From the NCBI RefSeq assembly GCF_004745645.1, contig NZ_SRMB01000001.1, positions 434,001-498,000 on the forward strand: 64,000 nt of DNA. The letters are read 5' to 3'. The stretch is from Hymenobacter metallicola (GTDB taxonomy: Bacteria > Bacteroidota > Bacteroidia > Cytophagales > Hymenobacteraceae). A program made the position numbers and the translations under genes. Under the pieces are notes generated by a model. That model did not search any database, was not told the origin of the DNA, and worked only from the letters and a program-made list of their open reading frames with translations. Shown in pieces: positions 1 through 6,825 of this stretch (its first letter is position 1; each line of letters begins with the position of its first letter).

Positions 1-1114
1 CGGTATGCACCGGCTTGAAGGTGCGCCGCACGCGCTGGCCCAGGTTACGGTCTTCGAAGTTGAGCTTGCCCAGGGGCTGGCCGGTGTACTGATCCAGGTA
101 CAGCTCGTCGGTGGCGCCTTCGTAGGCGGCGTTGGCGGAGGTTGTATTCACCCGTACGGCTTCGGTCGAGTCCTTGGGTAGGGAAATAGCGTACGACAAC
201 GCGCCGGGCACCTGCTGCCGGGCCACGGTGTAGGCTTGGTCGAAGCTGAGCTGGCCGCCGGTCAGGTCCAGGGTCGATTTGGGGGCTTCGGGGCCTTTGG
301 GGTCGGAGTTGGTCACGGCGAAGATGCCGTTGTTGAACCACTCAAACGACCAGGCCAGGCCCGTGAAGGCAAACACGAACAAGAACAGGGCGCTGTAGAA
401 ACCCAGCACGATGTGCAAATCGTGGTTGAGGCGCTTGAAGCTGGCGTCCCACTTAATGGTCAGGCGCTGCCGCACGATGTTGCGCGTGGCCGGCCACCAC
501 AGCACGATGCCGGTAGCAATGATGAAGAGGAACATGAGCGTGCTGACCCCCACGATGAGCTTGCCGGCTGCCCCGCCCACCATACCACGGTGCAGGGCCA
601 TCATGGTGAAAAAGAACGTGTCGCGGTAATTCACTTTGTCGAGCAGCGCGCCGGTGTAGGGGTTCACGTAGAGCACCGGGCCCCGGCCGCCTTCGCCACC
701 GCCTTTGCCCTTCTCTCCCTTGCCTTTTTCGCCTTTGGGGCCGTGCTCGGCACTGGGTTGCTCAGCCCGGGCTTGGCCCCCTTCCGCCTTGCCTTCCCGG
801 CCGCCTTCGGGCTTGCCACCCGGGCCGCCCGGGCCACCGGCCAGACTGATTTCCACGGTACGGGTAGGGTCGGCGTACACTTTCACTCCCCCGATTTTGG
901 CTTTCGGGTCAGTGGCCTTTACGTTTTCAATCAGCCGGGTTAGCGGGAGGCGCGGCTGGCCCGCCGGCGGGGTTACGAAGAACCGCTCGGGGTGCCAAGC
1001 CTGGTCCAGCTCTTTCTCAAATACCAGCACGCCGCCGGTGAAGCAGACAATGGCAATGATAAGGCCCGAAGCTAAGCTTAGGTACAGGTGAATGTTGCGA
1101 AACAGGATTTTCAT
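1..1114 (-). CDS. PepSY-associated TM helix protein (partial, C-terminus beyond the left edge)
   Basis: The reading frame opens at the ATG at 1114 and stays open to base 1 (371 codons), so the C-terminus is missing. The product starts MKILFRNIHLYLSLASG, with a first membrane helix at about residues 12-33. Further helices lie at about 186-207 (LIVGVSTLMFLFIIATG) and 233-255 (HIVLGFYSALFLFVFAFTG), and FKPVHTG appears near the edge. This layout is typical of PepSY_TM proteins that Bacteroidota and Proteobacteria encode beside siderophore receptors; several are thought to act as inner-membrane ferric-siderophore reductases. It lies 132 bp downstream of such a receptor on the same strand, so co-expression is likely. 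A GATCTTTG just upstream could be a weak internal -7 element. Residues 92-147 form an unusual Gly/Lys/Glu/Pro-rich insertion (GPKGEKGKGEKGKGGG). The family call is firm; the reductase role is inferred from context. Confidence 0.85.
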   Translation of the reverse strand, partial: MKILFRNIHLYLSLASGLIIAIVCFTGGVLVFEKELDQAWHPERFFVTPPAGQPRLPLTRLIENVKATDPKAKIGGVKVYADPTRTVEISLAGGPGGPGGKPEGGREGKAEGGQARAEQPSAEHGPKGEKGKGEKGKGGGEGGRGPVLYVNPYTGALLDKVNYRDTFFFTMMALHRGMVGGAAGKLIVGVSTLMFLFIIATGIVLWWPATRNIVRQRLTIKWDASFKRLNHDLHIVLGFYSALFLFVFAFTGLAWSFEWFNNGIFAVTNSDPKGPEAPKSTLDLTGGQLSFDQAYTVARQQVPGALSYAISLPKDSTEAVRVNTTSANAAYEGATDELYLDQYTGQPLGKLNFEDRNLGQRVRRTFKPVHT

Positions 1115-1246
1115 ACAATGGTCGGTCGAGTCGGAAAGACAAAGATCGGGGTGGAGGGTGTATCGGCAGTAAACCCGGAAGGCCACCAGTTGCAGCTGGA
1201 ACCTCCCGGGCTTACTTCACCGATTCACTTCCTATTTAGTTCACTT

Positions 1247-3751
1247 TTACAGACGGTAGCTGGCCGTAGCCGAGAAATTGCGCGGCGCAATGGGGTTCAC
1301 GCTGTTGTCGTCGTGCATGTTATAGCTCAGCTCGTTGAGGAGGTTGGCCAGCTTCACCCGCAGCGAGAACCGCTCGTAGCTGTAGCCCAGCGAGGCGTCG
1401 AACTGCGTGTAGTTGGGAATGCTGATCATCTTGTTGGCATCCGCCGTTTTCCAGGCTTCACCGGTAGCGGGGTCCACCAGGCGGGGGTTGCGGCCGGCCA
1501 GCTTGTCGCCCACGTAGTACGTCGTGACGCCGGCACTCAGGCCCCGCAGGAAGCTTGTGCTGCCAAAGGCGCTGCCGAAGTTGTAGAACAAACTCAGGTT
1601 GGCCGTGTGGGCGGGGTTGTAGCGCAGGCGGCTGCCGTTTTCGTAGATGTTGCTGTTGGTGTAGGCCGTGTTGTTGTAGCTGTAGCCCGTGATTACCGAC
1701 CAGCCATTCATGGGCTTGCTCTGCACATCCACTTCCACGCCTTTGCTGGTTACTTCGCCGGCCAGCTCCTGGGGGCTGTTGGTGAGGGAAGAGGCGAAGC
1801 GGGGGTCATTGGGCAGCACGCTCTGCGACTGGTTGCTGTTCACGATGCGGTAGGCCGTTACGTTGGCCGACAAGGCGCCTTTGAACAGGTCATTCTTGAT
1901 ACCGATTTCGTATTGGTCGATGATGGAAGGCGCCAGGCTCTTGTTCTGCAGGTCGAAACCCGAGTTGGGGGTAAACGAGTTGGAGTAAGAGGCAAACAGG
2001 GCCGTGGTTTTGACCGGCTGGAACACCACGCCCAGGCGGGGGGAGAAGGCATTGTCGAAGCGGCGGTTGTCGGCCAGGGTGCCGGCCAGCGGCACGGGGC
2101 GGGTATTGCGGTTGGCTACCGTGTTGTAGTAGTACACGTCGGAGGGCGTTTCCTGGTAGCTCCAGCGCAGGCCGGCCAACACCTTGATTTTCTCCGTCAC
2201 GCTCAGCAAGTCCTGCACATAAAAGCCGGCCCGGCGGGTGTTGCCTTTGGTGTAGGTGTTGCGCACCAGATCCTGAAAGCCCGTTAGCCGCTCTTTGGGT
2301 TGGGCAATGACTTTGTTGGGGTCCAGAATGTTGATGATGTCGAAGGTCGCAATGGCTTTGCTGGCGTCGGCCGCCGTTTGCGGAGTAGTGTAGGCAATGG
2401 CGGTTGTCTGGTACTGGTCGGCATCGGCCCCCACTAGCAGGGTATGCTCCAAAAACCCGGTGCGAAATTTACCGGTCAGGTCGAGCTGGGCCAGGAAGTA
2501 GTTTTCCTGGGTTTCGGAGCGCTGCAAACCGCGGGACAGGTCGCCGTAGGTCGCCGTAGCGGCGCTGGCTACGGGGCGCGTGGCACTCATCTGCTCGTTG
2601 GCGTAGCGCTGAAAGCCAGCCACCCCGCGAATCTGCCAAGTATCGTTCAGGCGGCTGCTAAGCGTGGCGGTGGTGCTGGTTTGGCTGGTAGCGTTTTTGG
2701 CGCCGTCCACGTTCAGGAAGCGGGTGCGCGAGTCCTGAATCTGGTAGTCGATGGCCCCGATGCCGTAGTCGGGCGTGCGGTTGTCGCGCAGGTAGTCGCC
2801 TTCCACAACCAGGGTCGTGTTGGGCGTCAACTCAAACAGCAGGGAGGGATTCACATACACGCGGTCCGACTCGACCTTGTCGCGGAAGCTGTTGGCTTTT
2901 TCAAACGTACCGTTCAGGCGGAAGGCTACTTTGTCGCTGTTGCCCACCGCGCCGTACACGTCGACCATGGGCTTCCAGAAGCCGAAGGAGCCCACGCGCA
3001 GACCTACTGAGCCGCCGCGCTCAAACTGGGGCTTCTTGGTGACCAGGTTCAGGACGCCGCCGGCGGCCACGTTGCCGTAGAGAATGGCGGCGCTGCCTTT
3101 CAGTACTTCCATGCGCTCCAGGGAGCTGGCCTCGGGCATTACGCCGTTGTTGAAGCGCACCCCATTCTTAAAGGTGTTGTTCGAGCCGTAGGCGAAGCCC
3201 CGGCTGCCCAGTTCTTCCTGGGTACCACCGGTGGTGCTCGTCACATACAGGCCGCTCACGTTGGCCAGCGCGTCGCTCAGGCGCAGCACCTGCTGCTGCT
3301 CGAGGACCTGCCGGTCGACGGTGACGGCAGCCTGGGGCAGATCCAGCGGGGCAATGGGCATCTTGCTGATGCTGGCCGGGCGCTGGTTGAGGCCGCGCTG
3401 CTCGGTGATTTTCACCTCCGCCAGCTCGTGTTTGTTGACTTGCAGGGTAAGGGTGGGGATGGTCGTGGTTTTACCGGCCAGCACTTCCACCGAAGTTTCC
3501 TGGGTTACGTAGCCCAGGCCGCTGATGTGCAGTAGCTGCACTCCCGCCTCGGCTTTAAGCTTGAAGCTACCATCAGCGGCCGTATTGACCCCGGTACCGG
3601 CCTTTTTCAGGCTCACGGAAATATTCTCCAGCGGGCCGCCGTCCGCGCCAATCATCTTACCGACAATCAAGCCACCCACTGCCTGGGCCCAGCTGGTCGT
3701 GGGCAGAAATAGAGTGAGAAGTAGTAGCGGTAGCAGTAGAAAACGGCGCAT
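1247..3751 (-). CDS. TonB-dependent siderophore receptor
   Basis: This is an 834-residue outer-membrane receptor expected to import ferric siderophores using TonB-ExbBD energy. A signal peptide ends near residue 23 (LPTTSWAQA). A carboxypeptidase-regulatory-like domain covers about 25-105 (GKMIGADGGPLENISVSL). The plug domain at about 125-245 contains VLRLSDALANVSGLYV, GSRGFAYG and LERMEVLKGSAAILYGN, which is characteristic of the FhuE/FpvA-type siderophore receptors. The remainder is a 22-strand-type barrel ending NFSATASYRL. The ATG at 3751 directly precedes the signal peptide. The PepSY gene follows on the same strand and a Crp/Fnr regulator is divergent. Two copies of an iron-box-like palindrome flank the promoter. 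The siderophore cannot be told from sequence. Confidence 0.92.
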   Translation of the reverse strand: MRRFLLLPLLLLTLFLPTTSWAQAVGGLIVGKMIGADGGPLENISVSLKKAGTGVNTAADGSFKLKAEAGVQLLHISGLGYVTQETSVEVLAGKTTTIPTLTLQVNKHELAEVKITEQRGLNQRPASISKMPIAPLDLPQAAVTVDRQVLEQQQVLRLSDALANVSGLYVTSTTGGTQEELGSRGFAYGSNNTFKNGVRFNNGVMPEASSLERMEVLKGSAAILYGNVAAGGVLNLVTKKPQFERGGSVGLRVGSFGFWKPMVDVYGAVGNSDKVAFRLNGTFEKANSFRDKVESDRVYVNPSLLFELTPNTTLVVEGDYLRDNRTPDYGIGAIDYQIQDSRTRFLNVDGAKNATSQTSTTATLSSRLNDTWQIRGVAGFQRYANEQMSATRPVASAATATYGDLSRGLQRSETQENYFLAQLDLTGKFRTGFLEHTLLVGADADQYQTTAIAYTTPQTAADASKAIATFDIINILDPNKVIAQPKERLTGFQDLVRNTYTKGNTRRAGFYVQDLLSVTEKIKVLAGLRWSYQETPSDVYYYNTVANRNTRPVPLAGTLADNRRFDNAFSPRLGVVFQPVKTTALFASYSNSFTPNSGFDLQNKSLAPSIIDQYEIGIKNDLFKGALSANVTAYRIVNSNQSQSVLPNDPRFASSLTNSPQELAGEVTSKGVEVDVQSKPMNGWSVITGYSYNNTAYTNSNIYENGSRLRYNPAHTANLSLFYNFGSAFGSTSFLRGLSAGVTTYYVGDKLAGRNPRLVDPATGEAWKTADANKMISIPNYTQFDASLGYSYERFSLRVKLANLLNELSYNMHDDNSVNPIAPRNFSATASYRL

Positions 3752-3754
3752 TGG

Positions 3755-3777
3755 TTATTTAGAATGATTAAACTTAA
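3755..3777. promoter_or_regulatory. Iron-box-like palindrome, proximal copy (siderophore receptor)
   Basis: The sequence is the half-site TTATTTAGAAT, a central G, then ATTAAACTTAA, so the second arm is an imperfect reverse complement of the first. It lies between the receptor ATG (3751) and its presumed -7 box (3780-3787). A repressor bound here would cover the transcription start. The same half-site occurs at 61153 and 61213. Assignment to Fur or a DtxR-type regulator is inference from the genes controlled. Confidence 0.65.
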
Positions 3778-3779
3778 GG

Positions 3780-3810
3780 CAAAGTTGGGGCTTGTTTAGA
3801 AAGGATCCAA
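3780..3810 (-). promoter_or_regulatory. Presumed promoter of the siderophore receptor
   Basis: Read on the minus strand: TTG (3810-3808), 20 bp, then CAACTTTG (3787-3780). This is one mismatch from the Bacteroidota -7 consensus TAnnTTTG at near-standard spacing. It is bracketed by the two palindromes at 3755-3777 and 3823-3845, the same arrangement as the better promoter at 61180-61209. Confidence 0.5.
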
Positions 3811-3822
3811 ATAAAATATCAG

Positions 3823-3845
3823 CTTTTTAGAATGATTCCAGAAAT
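3823..3845. promoter_or_regulatory. Iron-box-like palindrome, distal copy (siderophore receptor)
   Basis: CTTTTTAGAAT, central G, ATTCCAGAAAT. The core TTTAGAATGATT is identical to the proximal copy at 3755. The site lies 12 bp upstream of the presumed -33 TTG. It could also influence the divergent Crp/Fnr gene starting at 3985. Confidence 0.6.
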
Positions 3846-3984
3846 CGGGGCCGAGGTAACGAAGGCGAAATGCCTTACAACGTGTTCAGCGTAAGGCAGG
3901 GCCCAGCCTACCCAATCTGCCCGAAGGAGGTTGGTAGTCGGTCCTTTCCTCGTAAACTTGACCGCGCCTGAACTCCTTACTAGT

Positions 3985-4566
3985 ATGCTGGTTCACCTGA
4001 AGAACTATCTGCAGGCCAAGCTGCCGCTCTCCGAGGCGCAGTTTGATGCCCTGGCCCCGTTGCTGCTGCCCCGCCACCTGGCCCGGCAGCAGGTGTTGGT
4101 GCAGCAGGGGGAGGTGGGCCGCTACGGAGCCTTCGTTACCCAGGGCTGCCTGCGCAGCTATGTCGTCGATAAGAAGGGCAAGGAGCACGTACTGCAGTTT
4201 GCCCCCGAAAACTGGTGGATAGCCGATCAGTACGGGTTGATTCACCACGAGCCGGCCCTGTTTTCCATCGATACGTTGGAAGAGTCGCAGGTGCTGTTGT
4301 TCGGCCCCGATTTCTACCAGCAGCTTCCCCAGCTGGGTCCGCCGTTGCAGACGTTTTTCTACGAGTTGCAGCAGAACAGCATGCAGGCCATGCAAAAGCG
4401 CCTGATTGCCACGCTCAGTGCCACGGCCGAGGAACGCTACCTGGATTTTATTCGCACCTACCCGTCGTTGGCGCAGCGCCTGCCCCTGCGCCTGATTGCC
4501 GCTTACCTGGGCATTACCCCGGAAAGTTTGAGCCGCATCCGCAAGGAGCTGGCGGGCCATAGGTAG
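3985..4566 (+). CDS. Crp/Fnr family transcriptional regulator
   Basis: The 193-residue product has an N-terminal cyclic-nucleotide-binding-type beta roll at about residues 20-110 (ARQQVLVQQGEVGRYGAFVTQG) and a C-terminal winged helix whose recognition region reads IAAYLGITPESLSRIRKEL (about 170-190). This is the usual size of Bacteroidota Crp/Fnr proteins. No CxxC cluster for an Fe-S centre is visible, so an FNR-type oxygen sensor is unlikely; the effector is unknown. I chose the ATG at 3985; an in-frame TTG at 3931 would add 18 residues outside the conserved fold. It is divergent from the siderophore receptor, so a local regulatory role is possible but unproven. Confidence 0.85.
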   Translation: MLVHLKNYLQAKLPLSEAQFDALAPLLLPRHLARQQVLVQQGEVGRYGAFVTQGCLRSYVVDKKGKEHVLQFAPENWWIADQYGLIHHEPALFSIDTLEESQVLLFGPDFYQQLPQLGPPLQTFFYELQQNSMQAMQKRLIATLSATAEERYLDFIRTYPSLAQRLPLRLIAAYLGITPESLSRIRKELAGHR

Positions 4567-4775
4567 CAGTAGGGCCACTTGCTACAAGTAGGTTGGGTGT
4601 CACCGGGCAGGCAAGCCATGACCCCCACTTTGATTGCGCCCGTTCACCCATTTTCTTATCCTACATCAAGGCGCGGGGCTAACCGGGGCGGTAATTTTGG
4701 GTTATACCTACGGAAGCAGCATGCACCGCCCCACTTTTCTCCCAATGCGGGCTCTGCTTCCCTTTTGCCTCCGCC

Positions 4776-5609
4776 ATGAACCTCCGCGACATTCATAAAA
4801 CGGCCACTTCCTTCCCAAAATCAGAGCGGATGCCCGTGCTCTTCGTGGGCCACGGCTCCCCGATGAACGCCCTGGAAGACAATGCCTTTACCCGCCGCCT
4901 CAAGCAGTTGGGCCGCGAAATCCGGCAGCGCCAGGTGCCCCATGCCATTCTGGTCGTTTCGGCCCACTGGCTGACCCGCGGCACCTTTGCCGGCCTGAAC
5001 GCCCAGCCCGAAACCATCCACGACTTCGGGGGCTTTCCCCGGGAGCTGTTTGACATGCAGTACCCCGCCCCGGGTGCGCCTGCCGTTGCCCAGTCCATCA
5101 TCGAGCATGTGCACGAGGTGCACGGCTCCCACGACTGGGGCCTCGACCACGGCACCTGGACCATTCTGCACCACCTGTTTCCGGATGCTACTATTCCCGT
5201 ATTTCAGCTGAGCCTGGACGTGACCAAGTCCATGCAGCAGCACTTTGATTTGGCCCGGCAGCTGCAGTTTCTGCGGGAGCGGGGCGTCCTCATTGTGGGC
5301 AGTGGCAACATCGTGCACAACCTGCGCCAGAGCATGCCCAAGCTCATGATGGGCGACGCCACACCCTACGACTGGGCCACCGAGTTCGATGAGTGGGTGA
5401 AAACCAGAATCGACCGGCGCGACTTTGCCAGCCTGGTCAACTACCAACAGCTGGCCGGCGCCAGTGGCCAGCTGTCGGTGCCTACTACCGACCACTACTT
5501 GCCCGTGCTCTACAGTTTAGGCTTGGCCGACCAAGACGAGGACATCACCCACGCCTTCGAGGAAGTCAGCTACGGTGGCCTGAGCATGCGCACCTTTATG
5601 GCTGGTTAA
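4776..5609 (+). CDS. ygiD: 4,5-DOPA dioxygenase extradiol (DODA/YgiD family)
   Basis: A 277-residue enzyme of the class III extradiol ring-cleavage dioxygenase superfamily (LigB fold). Motifs are MPVLFVGHGSPMNAL near the N-terminus, ILVVSAHWLTRGTF, GLDHGTWTILHHLFPDA, VLIVGSGNIVHNLRQ and the C-terminal TTDHYLPVLY. The His residues in GHGSP, SAHW, DHGTW and IVHNL are the expected Zn/Fe ligands and catalytic bases. YgiD opens the ring of L-DOPA in vitro; the physiological substrate in Bacteroidota is unknown. It is monocistronic, closed by the strong hairpin at 5634-5683. The short open frame just upstream (4579-4779) lacks coding character and was left out. Confidence 0.9.
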   Translation: MNLRDIHKTATSFPKSERMPVLFVGHGSPMNALEDNAFTRRLKQLGREIRQRQVPHAILVVSAHWLTRGTFAGLNAQPETIHDFGGFPRELFDMQYPAPGAPAVAQSIIEHVHEVHGSHDWGLDHGTWTILHHLFPDATIPVFQLSLDVTKSMQQHFDLARQLQFLRERGVLIVGSGNIVHNLRQSMPKLMMGDATPYDWATEFDEWVKTRIDRRDFASLVNYQQLAGASGQLSVPTTDHYLPVLYSLGLADQDEDITHAFEEVSYGGLSMRTFMAG

Positions 5610-5633
5610 TAGCCAAGACCGGGTAGCCAATGA

Positions 5634-5683
5634 CTACAAGAAAGCCCCCTCGGACGCTGCGTCTGAAGGGGGCTTTCTTGTAG
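5634..5683. terminator. Bidirectional hairpin terminator
   Basis: A perfect 17-bp stem (CTACAAGAAAGCCCCCT at 5634-5650 with its complement at 5667-5683) continues inward with one mismatch to an almost closed loop. It lies between the convergent ygiD (+) and lipoprotein (-) genes. Confidence 0.8.
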
Positions 5684-5747
5684 TTGGTGAACCACATCGG
5701 CGGGTTAAGCGCCGGAGTAGGTAGGCCAACAGGGACGAAACTGGCGG

Positions 5748-6251
5748 TTACCTGACTTTGCTGTAAACCAGTATGTTGCCACCGGCTACGTATTCCAATT
5801 CCAGGCTGGTGTCGTCGAGGGAGGCAATGTGCCAGCACATGTTGTCGGCCGGCACCACCAGGTAGGATTCGTTGTCGCCGGGAGTGGCAGCGCCGTTTTC
5901 CCCGGGGCAGGCTTTATCGAGCACGAAGGGCTTGCTGCCCAGGCGCTGGCCGTCGTAATAGTCGAGGTAGCGGTGGTCCTTGAACTCAATGACATCCTTT
6001 TCATCCTGAGTGCTTTGCCATTTTCCCTGCAGTAGCGCCAGCGTGGAAGTGGGGGCGAGGGAGGTAGCGGCCGGCGCAGCACCTGCCGCTGGGGCGGCCC
6101 CAGGCAAAGGGGCGGCAGTGGGTGCCGTTTCGGCCGCTGTAGAGTCAGCCGAAACTGGCGAGGAAACGGAAGAAGTAACGTTGTCGTGGCTGCAGGCAGC
6201 GAGCAGCAGGGTACTAACCAGCGCACGGCGCAAAAGATGGTAATGGGGCAT
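5748..6251 (-). CDS. Hypothetical lipoprotein with Ala/Pro linker
   Basis: A 167-residue product. The signal peptide MPHYHLLRRALVSTLLLAAC ends in the lipobox LLAAC, so Cys20 is the predicted lipidated residue. A Ser/Thr/Ala/Pro-rich linker follows, with the repeat PGAAPAAGAAPAA. A small C-terminal domain then begins LLQGKWQSTQDEKDVIEFKDHRYLDYYDG, which resembles short lipocalin-like or copper-resistance NlpE-type folds, but I cannot assign it. Two Cys in the domain (KACPGE and DNMCWHI) could form a disulphide. I chose the ATG at 6251 because it gives a perfect lipoprotein signal. Confidence 0.7.
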   Translation of the reverse strand: MPHYHLLRRALVSTLLLAACSHDNVTSSVSSPVSADSTAAETAPTAAPLPGAAPAAGAAPAATSLAPTSTLALLQGKWQSTQDEKDVIEFKDHRYLDYYDGQRLGSKPFVLDKACPGENGAATPGDNESYLVVPADNMCWHIASLDDTSLELEYVAGGNILVYSKVR

Positions 6252-6345
6252 AGGAAAAGAATAGGGAAGGCAAGGGCCCATTCGGAAGCACCCCTAACGA
6301 ACCAGCAAAGCTAAAGCAACCCGCGTTTTGGCTAAGATTGCAGCT

Positions 6346-6705
6346 ATGAAAAACCTGCTGCACCCGGATTTAGCATTTCGCCTGAACGGCCGCCTCTGGA
6401 TTGAAGGCCCCGACGACCGGTTTATGGGCATCGGGCGGCTGGAGCTGCTGGAGAAAATTCAGCGTTTGGGCTCTATTTCCAAGGCGGCCCAGGAAATGGG
6501 AATGTCCTACAAGCGGGCTTGGGAGTTGGTTAGCTCCATGAATCAGCAGGCCCGGGAGCCGCTGGTGAGTACCCAAACCGGTGGTAAACGGGGCGGGGGG
6601 GCCGTAGTGACAGCAGCCGGGCAGCAGATGCTCCGGGAGTTTGCGGCTTTGCAGGCGCGGTTTCAGGCATTTCTGGCCGAGGAAACCCAGCGGCTGGCCG
6701 AATGA
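6346..6705 (+). CDS. ModE-type winged-helix regulator (HTH domain only)
   Basis: A 119-residue protein matching the N-terminal DNA-binding domain of the molybdate regulator ModE: RLELLEKIQRLGSISKAAQEMGMSYKRAWELV, then TQTGGKRGGGAVVTAAGQQML. The wing sequence TGGKxGGGAxLTxxG is diagnostic of this family. It lacks the two TOBE/Mop molybdate-binding domains of E. coli ModE, so any metal sensing would need another mechanism. I chose the ATG at 6346 over the upstream TTG at 6328. It is followed after 120 bp by a TonB-dependent receptor on the same strand, its probable target. Confidence 0.82.
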   Translation: MKNLLHPDLAFRLNGRLWIEGPDDRFMGIGRLELLEKIQRLGSISKAAQEMGMSYKRAWELVSSMNQQAREPLVSTQTGGKRGGGAVVTAAGQQMLREFAALQARFQAFLAEETQRLAE

Positions 6706-6782
6706 GGCAGTTTGCTTGCAAGAGTTAGCACAAACACCGGTAGGCTGGGATTGGGCTGAAAACCATCGGCCGGTTTAGGCGT

Positions 6783-6790
6783 TATGTTTG
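6783..6790 (+). promoter_or_regulatory. -7 promoter element for the second TonB receptor
   Basis: TATGTTTG matches the Bacteroidota consensus TAnnTTTG exactly and lies 35 bp before the receptor ATG. No TTG is found at the normal -33 spacing, which would suit an activated promoter. Confidence 0.5.
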
Positions 6791-6825
6791 CAGGAATACA
6801 ACGCTAATCCCGTATCGTGGTGCCT

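Noticed and set aside
1088..2287. Long plus-strand open frame opposite the TonB receptor.
   Set aside because: Val/Gly/His/Gln-rich antisense shadow of the receptor, with no domain and no signal peptide; typical of GC-rich DNA.
4579..4779. 66-codon frame before the DODA gene.
   Set aside because: Overlaps the start of the DODA gene, no conserved residues, composition of non-coding sequence.
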